Positions 1 through 7,353 of a DNA stretch of 64,000 bases are shown here, piece after piece. The DNA is from CAZOZZ01 sp965247425 (GTDB lineage: Bacteria > Acidobacteriota > Terriglobia > 20CM-2-55-15): positions 558,001 through 622,000 of the forward strand of contig OZ252023.1 in NCBI GenBank assembly GCA_965247425.1. The letters are read 5' to 3'. The position numbers and the translations under genes were made by a program. Numbering within the stretch: position 1 is the first letter of the stretch; each line of letters begins with the position of its first letter. The notes under the pieces are model-generated. The model had not been told where the DNA came from and made no database searches. It saw only the letters and a program-made list of their open reading frames with translations.

Positions 1-99
1 GACCCGCTGGCCGACATCAACGTGGTTCTCCAAAGAGTCCGTTGGGTCATGAAGGGCGGCGAGGTCGTGGTCGACAAGATCAACTCGGGGGGGAACTAA
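1..99 (+). CDS. Amidohydrolase family protein, C-terminal end only
   Basis: The first 32 codons read DPLADINVVLQRVRWVMKGG and onward to a TAA at 97-99. Metal-dependent amidohydrolases of the imidazolonepropionase/dihydroorotase superfamily commonly end this way: a DPL.DI..L..V..VMKGG strand returning to the small beta-sandwich domain. The catalytic barrel lies outside the window, so substrate cannot be guessed. The next gene starts only two bases after this stop, which suggests co-transcription with the DUF1028 lipoprotein. The family call rests on this short tail alone. Confidence 0.6.
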   Translation, partial: DPLADINVVLQRVRWVMKGGEVVVDKINSGGN

Positions 100-101
100 A
101 C

Positions 102-959
102 GTGCGCAAGCTGAAGAAAACGTTCCTGCTGGTCGGCGGCCTGCTTCTGGCTGGCTGTGCCGTCCCCGAGGCGACCGAGTATCCCACCGAGATGGACATG
201 ACCACATGGTCGATTGTGGCGGTCGATCCGGAGACGGGCGACGTGGGCGTTGCGGTGTCTTCCTGCGTCCAGAGCTTTGGCGATGCCGTGGCGGCGCTGG
301 TGCCCGGAAAGGGGGCCGCCGCGACTCAGGCGGGCTTCAACATCGACAACCGGAACCGGGTGTTCGAGGCGATCCAGGAGGGGCTCACCGCCGAAGCGGT
401 GATCGCGCGGGTGACCGACCCCGGGTGGGACGACGAGCTCGAGCGTCGACAGTACGGAGTGGTCACGATGGCCGACGGTTTCGTGCGCACGGCCGGCTAT
501 ACGACGCCTCTCCGGCAGGGGTTGATCGTCGGCGAGGAAGGTGTCGCACGCTACGCCGGGGTGATGGCCGACCCGAGCCGGGGCGTGAGTGCACAGGGGA
601 ATACCCTGGCCAGTTCGGAGGTGGTCCAGGGGCCGCTGAATGCCTATCGTCGGGACGATCCGGCGGGCTTCAACACATTGCCCGACCGGCTCATACGGGC
701 TCTCGAGGCCGGATCCATCGCCGGCGGCGACGTGCGCTGCAATCAGGGGAACGTACGGCAGACCACATCGATGGCGGCCATCCTGGTCGCGCGCGGTGGG
801 GACGAGCCTTACGCTGCCGAGAACATCGGTATGACGGACGCGGGTACCGACAAGGCGCCGTGGCTCGCGCTCTCCGTGCGCACGGAGCGTGGGGCGGAAA
901 ACCCCCTGTTGGAACTCCGCCGCCAATACGACGCGTGGCGACGGACAGTGGACAAGTAG
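102..959 (+). CDS. DUF1028 family lipoprotein (Ntn-hydrolase-like)
   Basis: A 285-residue protein. I chose the GTG at 102 because it directly follows the upstream stop and gives a clean lipoprotein signal: a KLKK start, a hydrophobic stretch and the lipobox LLAGC with the lipidated Cys about residue 19. The mature part starts with TWSIVAVDPETGDVGVAVSS, the hallmark of DUF1028, whose members have an N-terminal-nucleophile hydrolase-like fold. The conserved GAAATQAG and QGN segments of the family are visible. Family members are often annotated as putative hydrolases and the substrate is not established. Its place behind an amidohydrolase suggests a joint role in degrading an amide or peptide, but this is inference. 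The protein should be membrane-anchored and exported. Confidence 0.8.
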   Translation: MRKLKKTFLLVGGLLLAGCAVPEATEYPTEMDMTTWSIVAVDPETGDVGVAVSSCVQSFGDAVAALVPGKGAAATQAGFNIDNRNRVFEAIQEGLTAEAVIARVTDPGWDDELERRQYGVVTMADGFVRTAGYTTPLRQGLIVGEEGVARYAGVMADPSRGVSAQGNTLASSEVVQGPLNAYRRDDPAGFNTLPDRLIRALEAGSIAGGDVRCNQGNVRQTTSMAAILVARGGDEPYAAENIGMTDAGTDKAPWLALSVRTERGAENPLLELRRQYDAWRRTVDK

Positions 960-1091
960 GGAGCGGAGAGCAGTTCCACGTAACTTGGCTTTCGGACATC
1001 GAGGGCGTTGCCGATCTTAAGAGAGTTTTAAGGCCGCCGTTCGACGTTGGCAGAGACGATGCGTGACAGAAGGAAAACTGGAGGAGATGAA

Positions 1092-2210
1092 GTGAAACTT
1101 TTAACCTACGTCGGTCTCGTTGCAGCTCTGCTGGTGTCCTTCGGATGCGGCGAGGCCCCCCAGGTCGACCTGGTTGCCGATGAGGTCTCCGGCGCCGACG
1201 GTATCCCTCAATACGCCGTGGATCCTTCCTGGCCGAAGCCGCTGCCGAACAACTGGATTCTTGGTCAGGCCGCCGGCATCGCAACTGACAGCGAGGGACA
1301 TGTATGGGTTCTGCACCGTCCGGGATCCCTTACCGACGATGAGCGAGGGGCCGCGCTCGACCCGCCCATCTCAAAGTGCTGCATTTCCGGTCCACCGGTC
1401 CTGGAATTCGACACGGAAGGCAACCTGCTTAACTCCTGGGGCGGTCCTGGCGACGGTTATGAATGGCCAACCAACGAGCATGGGATCCACGTCGATTCTT
1501 CAGGCAACGTCTGGATCGCCGGAAACGGCGAGGCGGACCATCAGATTCTGAAATTTGACGGGAACGGCAAGTTTCTGCTCCAGATCGGGCACCGTGGCGA
1601 GAGTCAGGGGAGCAATGTCACCAACCAACTCGGAAGACCCGCTCACATGGTGGTCGATTCAGCGGCAGATGAGCTATATGTCGCCGATGGGTATCAGAAC
1701 AGACGTGTGATCGTATTCGACGCAACCACCGGCGGCTATAAACGGCACTGGGGGGCTTACGGCAACACGCCCGACGACACGGTGCGCGCTCCATTCGATC
1801 TGGAATCGCCGCAGTTCGGCGAGGCGGTCCACTGCATCCGTATTATGCGGGACGATTCCGTTTTCGTTTGTGATCGCGCCAACAATCGCATCCAGGTGTT
1901 TGGCAAGGACGGAGAGTTCCTGCGCCAGATCGTCCTGGAATCCGGGACGCGGAGCGGGGGATCCGTCTGGGATCTGGTGCCGTCGGAAGACGGCCCCCAG
2001 CGCTATATCCTGGTCGCGGACGGAACCAACAACGAGGTGCACATCCTGATGCGGGAAACTGGAGAACGTGTCGGCTCGTTCGGCGGACCCGGTCGTAACG
2101 CCGGCCGCTTCCACTGGATCCACAACATCGCAATGGACACTGCCGGCAACGTCTATACAACAGAGGTCGATACCGGAAAACGGGTTCAGAAGTTCCGGCG
2201 CGTCGAGTGA
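1092..2210 (+). CDS. NHL-repeat beta-propeller lipoprotein
   Basis: A 372-residue protein. The GTG at 1092 is preceded by a strong GGAGGAGATGA ribosome site and yields the lipoprotein signal KLLTYVGLVAALLVSFGCG. The body holds repeated NHL-type blades, for example VDSSGNVWIAGNGEADHQIL, VLEFDTEGNLLNSWG, FDGNGKFLLQIG and VFGKDGEFLRQI, and ends with a closing blade DTAGNVYTTEVDTG. Such six-bladed proteins are often annotated as peptidylglycine alpha-amidating-lyase-like, but catalysis is not shown for the bacterial forms. A CCISGPP segment near residue 94 carries two adjacent cysteines. It probably acts at the cell surface as a binding scaffold or lyase. It follows the DUF1028 gene by about 130 bp and could be in the same transcript. 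Confidence 0.8.
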   Translation: MKLLTYVGLVAALLVSFGCGEAPQVDLVADEVSGADGIPQYAVDPSWPKPLPNNWILGQAAGIATDSEGHVWVLHRPGSLTDDERGAALDPPISKCCISGPPVLEFDTEGNLLNSWGGPGDGYEWPTNEHGIHVDSSGNVWIAGNGEADHQILKFDGNGKFLLQIGHRGESQGSNVTNQLGRPAHMVVDSAADELYVADGYQNRRVIVFDATTGGYKRHWGAYGNTPDDTVRAPFDLESPQFGEAVHCIRIMRDDSVFVCDRANNRIQVFGKDGEFLRQIVLESGTRSGGSVWDLVPSEDGPQRYILVADGTNNEVHILMRETGERVGSFGGPGRNAGRFHWIHNIAMDTAGNVYTTEVDTGKRVQKFRRVE

Positions 2211-2259
2211 TCGCCGGTCAGCCGTGGGAGACCCGAATAGGTAAGCTCTCGCGCCGGCG

Positions 2260-3948
2260 TCAGCAGGATACGCAATTGTCGTTGAAGGGCGAACCCAGCT
2301 TCCGCAAGAGCGCAATCGTTTCCGGGAACGGCTGGATGCGTTGACGCGGTCCGTTCGCCATGTCCGCAACCGTTTGTCCGCTATCGCTGAGCGCCCGGAC
2401 GTTGGCGCCATGGTCCACCAGGTACTGGACCATTTCGTTGTCGCCCAGCCCCGCGGCGTTGTGGAGAGGCGTATAGCCGCCTCTCCCGTTGTCCGCCTGG
2501 TTCACGTCCGCGCCAAGTTCCTCGATGAGATATCGGATCGCAGGCATCAAACCACCCGGCACGGTGACTTCGTCGTTTCCGTGGAAGCCGGCCCCGGTCG
2601 CCACGTTGAGCGGCGAGACTCCTTCTTCGGTCGTGATCTCGGGATCCGCGCCGGCCCCGATCAGCAGGCGCATGGCAGCGACGTCACCCACTTGTGCCGC
2701 CCGCCAGATCGCCGTCCCTCCCGCGGCGTTCGCACGCGACAGGTCGGAGAAGTAGGAGGTAAACCACAACTTTTTATCGAGGCGGACGTTCGGGTCCGCC
2801 CCGGCGTCGAGGAAGGCCTGCATCAGTTTCAGGTAGGTCACCTTTTCCTGTGTCGTGTCGGGCTGGGGATAGGTTGTCTGAGGTGCCCACTTTACATTAA
2901 CTGCCGCGTACAAGGGTGTCCCTCCCGCCGTGTTGGCAAGGGTCGGATCCGCCCCCCGGTCGAGCAGGGATTGCGCCAGGTCGAAGTGGCCGTTGACGGT
3001 GGCAATGAACAGTGGGGTCGCCCGGTCTCCGGGACTTGCCTCGTTGATGTCGGATCCCGCTTCCAGCAAAACGTCTACCGCTTCGAGGTGACCCTCTCGG
3101 GCCGCAAACAGCAGGGGTGTCAAACCACCCATCGTATCCACAGGGGGAACGCGAGGGCGACGCGCCCGCGCCACCGGAGCACCGCGGACCACGCTACCGA
3201 GATTGCCGCTACGACCACCGAGCCCGGATGCGGACAGCAACGGGGCCGGGGAGTCGGGGCCCGGGCCACCACGGCCACGGCCTTGTCCCGCGGCCGCGGG
3301 GCCGCCAGGGCCCGCGCGGCGCCTGTTTCGTTCGACTACATCGACAACTTCCGTTGCAATCGTCCGGTCCGCCCCCGCATCCAGCAACACTTCGAGTGCG
3401 CGGGTCCGATTGAGCACGGCCGCAAACATCAACGCAGTCTGACCATGAACGCTCTCTTTCGAGTCCGGGTTCGCGCCAGCGTCCAGTAGTCGCCTGACGG
3501 CGTCCGGCTTGCCCGAAGCCGCCGCCAGCATCAGTGGGGTCGTCCCTGAGATCGTCATCGCCCGGTTCGGGTTGGCGCCACTTTCGAGCAGCGTCCCGAT
3601 TATTGCCCCGCTTCCATTTTGTGAGGCGATGAACAACGGTGTGATGCCGTTGACCCGGCTGGTGGCTTCCACGTTTGCCCCGGCATAAAGCAGCATGGCT
3701 GCCATTTCCGTATCGTCGTGGAACGCGGCCCAGTGAAGCGCGGTTTGGCCGTCACCCTGGGGGGCGTTCACATCGAACCCTTGCTTCAGGAGCGACCGGA
3801 CCGTTTCGATGTCGCCGGCCAACGCCGCATCCGCAACCGGCGCTTCAACTACCGACGCCAGGAGTAGTAGGGTCGTCGAGAGGGCGCCGATAAGGCCGAC
3901 CGAGAGGCCGCCTAAGATTCTCTTTCGCAACATGGACGGATTTCTCAT
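2260..3948 (-). CDS. Secreted ankyrin-repeat protein
   Basis: A 562-residue protein with an N-terminal signal peptide (RKRILGG then a long hydrophobic stretch to about residue 40, ending VADAA). About ten ankyrin repeats follow, recognisable as GQTALHWAAFHDDTEMAAML, GITPLFIASQNGSGAIIGTL, GTTPLMLAAASGKPDAVRRL and GYTPLHNAAGLGDNEMVQYL, broken near residues 205-265 by a low-complexity GRGRGG/PG-rich linker. It ends NDNCVSC, a Cys pair that might be redox-active or crosslinked. It starts five bases after the stop of the DUF1552 gene, so it is the last gene of the DUF1592-DUF1552-ankyrin operon. Acidobacteria often carry this trio. It is likely a periplasmic binding scaffold; no catalytic domain is seen. 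Confidence 0.85.
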   Translation of the reverse strand: MRNPSMLRKRILGGLSVGLIGALSTTLLLLASVVEAPVADAALAGDIETVRSLLKQGFDVNAPQGDGQTALHWAAFHDDTEMAAMLLYAGANVEATSRVNGITPLFIASQNGSGAIIGTLLESGANPNRAMTISGTTPLMLAAASGKPDAVRRLLDAGANPDSKESVHGQTALMFAAVLNRTRALEVLLDAGADRTIATEVVDVVERNRRRAGPGGPAAAGQGRGRGGPGPDSPAPLLSASGLGGRSGNLGSVVRGAPVARARRPRVPPVDTMGGLTPLLFAAREGHLEAVDVLLEAGSDINEASPGDRATPLFIATVNGHFDLAQSLLDRGADPTLANTAGGTPLYAAVNVKWAPQTTYPQPDTTQEKVTYLKLMQAFLDAGADPNVRLDKKLWFTSYFSDLSRANAAGGTAIWRAAQVGDVAAMRLLIGAGADPEITTEEGVSPLNVATGAGFHGNDEVTVPGGLMPAIRYLIEELGADVNQADNGRGGYTPLHNAAGLGDNEMVQYLVDHGANVRALSDSGQTVADMANGPRQRIQPFPETIALLRKLGSPFNDNCVSC

Positions 3949-3953
3949 AAGAC

Positions 3954-5330
3954 TCAGATCGCAATCTTTCCGGTGCTATCGCCAATGCTTGTCACGTCAT
4001 CCATCCCCAACTTGTGCAACAGGGTCAGGAAAGCATCCGCCATCGGCGTTCCATCCTTGGCTTTGAAATGCAGATTTCCCTCGAGCGTTCCGTTGGCTCC
4101 GCCCACCAGGAACAGCGGACATCGCTTGTGGTTGTGCAAGTTGCCGTCGCCCATTCCGGAACCATAGAGCACGACGGTATGGTCTAACAGGTTGCCGTCT
4201 CCGTCCGGTGTATTTTTCAATTTCTCCAGGAAGTATGGAACCAGGCTTACGTGGTAGCGGTTGATCCTGGCGAAGGCCTCCACTCGCTCGGGTCGGCCCC
4301 CGTGGTGGGACGCCGAGTGGAACCCCGCCCGGACTCCGGTTTGAGCCCAGACCCGGTTGTTCGTGTCACGGCTCATCTTGAATGCGGAAACGTTGGTGAT
4401 GCCTGCCATGAATGCGAGCGCCTGCATGTCGAACATCAGCTTGATATGCTCTTCCCAATCGTCAGGCACTCCAATGGGAGCGTCCGGCAACTCTCTGGCG
4501 TCGCCGCTCGCATTGTGTTCCTCGATTTTTTGGATCCGCCGCTCCACTTCCCGGATGTCATCCAGATACTGGGTCAGCCTGTCGACGTCGTTCACGCCCA
4601 GATCCTGCTTCAGCCTGGCCACCTCGTGTGTGATCCAGTCCAGAATGCTTCGGGTCTTGCCACGGCGGACTGTTCGATCGTCCTCGGTCACGCCATCGCC
4701 GAACAGTTGCTCTAAGATCACGCGGGGATTCCTCGTCATCGGAAGTGGTTCCGTAGGGGTTGCCCAGGAGATCGAATCCGTGTACACACAGGAATACCCG
4801 TAGGCGCAAGCACCCGATTGAGCCAGGTTCTCGATGGAAAGCTCGAGCGACGGTAGCGGCGTATCTTGCCCGAACCGCTGCGCGTAGAGCTGATCGATCG
4901 ACGTCCCCGCAAACACGTCGGAGCCTTCCGTCATCTTCGGTTTCGCCTGGGTCAGGAAGACCGCCGAGGTCCTGAAATGGTCGGCGCCGACTTCAGCCAA
5001 CCGGAAGGCCTCCGCGTTGCGGCAATCCGTATTTCTGATGATGGTCAGGTAGTCCCTGAACGCCTCAAGAGGACTCATGCTGGTCGGGGTGAGGTCGAAA
5101 TCGTGACCCTCGGCCGCCGGTGACCACAGGTTCTTCCCGGCCCCGTACTTGTCGGCACCCGCCGATCCGTGCACCATCTGTAAACAAGCCAGACGCGTTG
5201 GGGAAACCGCCGCCGTCTCGCGCGTCGGGGTCTGGGCCGGCAACATGGATTCCAGCAACGGCAACGAGACCGCGACGCCCATCCCTCTCAACACCGTGCG
5301 TCGGGAGATGTGTCTCTTTGTGATGAACAT
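3954..5330 (-). CDS. DUF1552 protein with Tat signal
   Basis: A 458-residue protein with a twin-arginine leader (SRRTVLRGMGVAVSLPLLES) and then the DUF1552 body: RLACLQMVHGSAGADKYG, DYLTIIRNTDCRNAEAF, DHFRTSAVFLTQAKPK, and C-terminal VVLYGSGMGDGNLHNHKRCPLFLVGG. DUF1552 belongs to the alkaline-phosphatase-like/sulfatase-like relatives found with DUF1592 cytochrome-like proteins in Planctomycetes and Acidobacteria. The biochemical role is unproven, but the pair is thought to act in exported oxidative or polymer-degrading systems. Export folded through Tat hints at a cofactor or metal. It is the second gene of the operon; the first, DUF1592, is cut by an insertion element, which may have polar effects on this gene. 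Confidence 0.88.
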   Translation of the reverse strand: MFITKRHISRRTVLRGMGVAVSLPLLESMLPAQTPTRETAAVSPTRLACLQMVHGSAGADKYGAGKNLWSPAAEGHDFDLTPTSMSPLEAFRDYLTIIRNTDCRNAEAFRLAEVGADHFRTSAVFLTQAKPKMTEGSDVFAGTSIDQLYAQRFGQDTPLPSLELSIENLAQSGACAYGYSCVYTDSISWATPTEPLPMTRNPRVILEQLFGDGVTEDDRTVRRGKTRSILDWITHEVARLKQDLGVNDVDRLTQYLDDIREVERRIQKIEEHNASGDARELPDAPIGVPDDWEEHIKLMFDMQALAFMAGITNVSAFKMSRDTNNRVWAQTGVRAGFHSASHHGGRPERVEAFARINRYHVSLVPYFLEKLKNTPDGDGNLLDHTVVLYGSGMGDGNLHNHKRCPLFLVGGANGTLEGNLHFKAKDGTPMADAFLTLLHKLGMDDVTSIGDSTGKIAI

Positions 5331-5415
5331 AAGCCGATTACCCTCCTGACTCGCTTTTACGCGAGACAGTCCTGATCAATGTCATTACCAAATATTTCCA
5401 AACTGTAGATGCCGA

Positions 5416-5533
5416 TCACGGGTTCCGACCGGCATCATCCAGGCTCCCCTGTACGGTCCTCATCTGAAAGGCCGGGCTTTCGATCACACCCAGGACGAAC
5501 GAAGAAAATCGATTGTCGTCCTGGGCCGCTTTC
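5416..5533 (-). pseudogene. C-terminal remnant of DUF1592-type protein, cut off by IS insertion
   Basis: On the minus strand this stretch encodes DDNRFSSFVLGVIESPAFQM and a short tail to a TGA at 5416-5418. That is the standard C-terminal helix of DUF1592/DUF1585 cytochrome-like proteins. It is the missing end of the gene that breaks off at 7440. The reading frame now continues upstream into the left end of the IS (an antisense leader MGLNSTQMPAG... encoded inside the element), so the fragment could only be made as an aberrant fusion. The codon for Gln at the junction is shared: both sides read AAQ. Confidence 0.85.
5523..5533. repeat. Target-site duplication, left copy
   Basis: GGGCCGCTTTC occurs here directly outside the left inverted repeat of the insertion element and again at 7440-7450 directly outside the right one. 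Eleven bases is within the range known for IS4-family elements. Removing the element plus one copy restores an open DUF1592 frame (ARKAAQDDNRFSS). Confidence 0.93.
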
Positions 5534-5686
5534 AGCCATTTCGGAAGAGCAGCTCGGTCGAAGTTGAATGAGGCCCGGCCAGCGGGCATTTGAGTCGAAT
5601 TCAAACCCATTGTTAAGGAAGTTCTATTTTCGCATTGTTGAAATCGATATGGTGTCGGCGGTATCTTGTGGTATATATACCGTCAG

Positions 5687-6073
5687 ATGAAGAAGAAAAA
5701 GATATGGCTTGAGTTGAATCAGGTAAAGGGAGCGGTTGCGTCGCGACTGCGACGGCGGAAGTACAGCCTGATCGAGCGCCATGAGATACCCGACGGTTTG
5801 CTGCCTGGCTCGGTGTCGATTAGTTACACCCGGTGCGGTAAGCCGACGTGCCGGTGTGTGTCGGGTGAAGGGCACCCATCCTGGTCCTGGACATTCATGA
5901 TGGACGGGAAGAAGCATGTCGAACACGTTCCAGCTGCCATGGTTGAGGAGATTCAAAAGCGTGTCGGAGCGGGACGGGAGTTTCAGGATGCGATCCGGGA
6001 GGTGCTGACAGCGAACGCGAAGTTGTTGGTGCTGGAGCGCCAGCAACAACGTGAGAAGCGGAAGCGCCGGTGA
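5687..6073 (+). CDS. DUF6788 family IS accessory protein
   Basis: A 128-residue basic protein. The ATG at 5687 was preferred over an upstream TTG. The core LPGSVSISYTRCGKPTCRC followed by GHPSWSWTFMMDGKKHVEHV matches DUF6788, a small zinc-finger-like family (CGKPxCRC) repeatedly seen next to transposases. The C-terminus is a charged coiled-coil (LERQQQREKRKRR). Its TGA overlaps the GTG of the transposase (GTGA), which points to translational coupling. A 12-bp palindrome GGTATATATACC at 5670-5681 lies just before the start and could be its operator or promoter core. The role in transposition is unknown; DNA binding or regulation is likely. Confidence 0.8.
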   Translation: MKKKKIWLELNQVKGAVASRLRRRKYSLIERHEIPDGLLPGSVSISYTRCGKPTCRCVSGEGHPSWSWTFMMDGKKHVEHVPAAMVEEIQKRVGAGREFQDAIREVLTANAKLLVLERQQQREKRKRR

Positions 6074-7263
6074 AAGGTCCGTCGGCACGAGGGATACGAC
6101 GGTACGCGCGAAAGTGTTTGCGGCTGAAGGGGTATTTGAATCACCCCGGAGATGGGCGGGTGCGACCGCAGATCGGAAGTGGGCATCTGATCTGGTCTCT
6201 GGTGATCGGGTATCTGCTGCGGGAATCGAGCTTCCTGGCCATCGAGTCGCTCGCACGATCCTCGGCGTGTCGGGCCTTGGGAATCGGACGCCGCTTTAGC
6301 GACGACACGCTGGGCTATTTTACCGAGAAGCTGAATCCGGAATTCACGCGCGGCGCGTTGACCACAGCCATCAAGCAGGCCAAGCGCAATAAAGCGTTCG
6401 ACGATTGCCGATTCATCGGCCTGGCGCTGGACGGGACAACCGTGGGGCGTGTCGGTGAGGCCGGGTGTCAGTGGTGTCGACCCCATCGCAACGCCGAGGG
6501 GGAGGTGACCACCTACTTACACCACGTCGTGATGGCCACCATCGTGGGCACCGGGTTCACTTTACCGGTCGATGTGGAACCCTACGGTAGTGGGGATAGC
6601 GAATGGTCGGGGGGGCAACGACTGCTTCGTCGGGTGGTGGGGCAGTTGGGGCCGCGTTTTGCCGATTATGTTGTTGTCGATGGGGGCTATGCGTCGGCTC
6701 CGTTCCTGCACTTGGCCGACGAGTTGGGATTGAAGACCATCGTCCGTCTCAAAGCCAATCTTCCGAGCTTGTTCAACGCCGCCAAAAGCCGGTTTGCTTG
6801 TCAGCCGCCGTCCCGGGTTTTCAAGGATGGAGCCGATCGGGTGGAAATCTGGGATGCAGACGACTTCGATCCCTGGGGCCGATTGAACTGGCCGACCGTG
6901 CGCGTGATCCGCTACCGGCAAGAGAAACCCGATGGATCGGTGGTCGAAGCCTACTGGCTGACCAATTTCTCGATGAACCAAGTGGGAGCGCCCACTTTAT
7001 TTCGCATGGCCAAGAGTCGTTGGGAAGTCGAAAACCAAGGTTTCAACGATGCCAAGAACCGTTATGGGATGGCCCATATCCCCCATCACCACGCCAACAG
7101 CTTGCTTCTCCACTGGCTCCTCATAAGCCTGGCTCTCACGATCGAACGTCTGTATCGATTGCGTCATTTGCATCGCGGGCGCCATCGCCCGCATACCTCC
7201 ATCGAGCTTCTTCGTTTGCTTCGCCTCGCTCTGTCTGCCCCAACCCCAGCCGACTCCAGCTGA
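6070..7263 (+). CDS. IS4-like DDE transposase
   Basis: A 397-residue transposase starting with GTG at 6070, overlapping the stop of the DUF6788 gene by four bases. An N-terminal DNA-binding region precedes the RNase H-like catalytic core. The likely catalytic residues are D121 (LALDGTTVG), D204 (YVVVDGGYAS) and a Glu in SRWEVENQGFNDAKN (E319 or E321), which corresponds to the IS4-type YREK region. The C-terminus is basic and rich in Arg and Leu. The reading frame is intact, so this copy may be active. The host gene is disrupted by it. Confidence 0.9.
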   Translation: MKGPSARGIRRYARKCLRLKGYLNHPGDGRVRPQIGSGHLIWSLVIGYLLRESSFLAIESLARSSACRALGIGRRFSDDTLGYFTEKLNPEFTRGALTTAIKQAKRNKAFDDCRFIGLALDGTTVGRVGEAGCQWCRPHRNAEGEVTTYLHHVVMATIVGTGFTLPVDVEPYGSGDSEWSGGQRLLRRVVGQLGPRFADYVVVDGGYASAPFLHLADELGLKTIVRLKANLPSLFNAAKSRFACQPPSRVFKDGADRVEIWDADDFDPWGRLNWPTVRVIRYRQEKPDGSVVEAYWLTNFSMNQVGAPTLFRMAKSRWEVENQGFNDAKNRYGMAHIPHHHANSLLLHWLLISLALTIERLYRLRHLHRGRHRPHTSIELLRLLRLALSAPTPADSS

Positions 7264-7353
7264 ACTGACTCGTTTCCCTGGTCTCCACGCGCCTGCCTGA
7301 CCCCAATCACCGGGCTGGACCCGCTACGGATACCTGTCTCTCGAAAATACCCC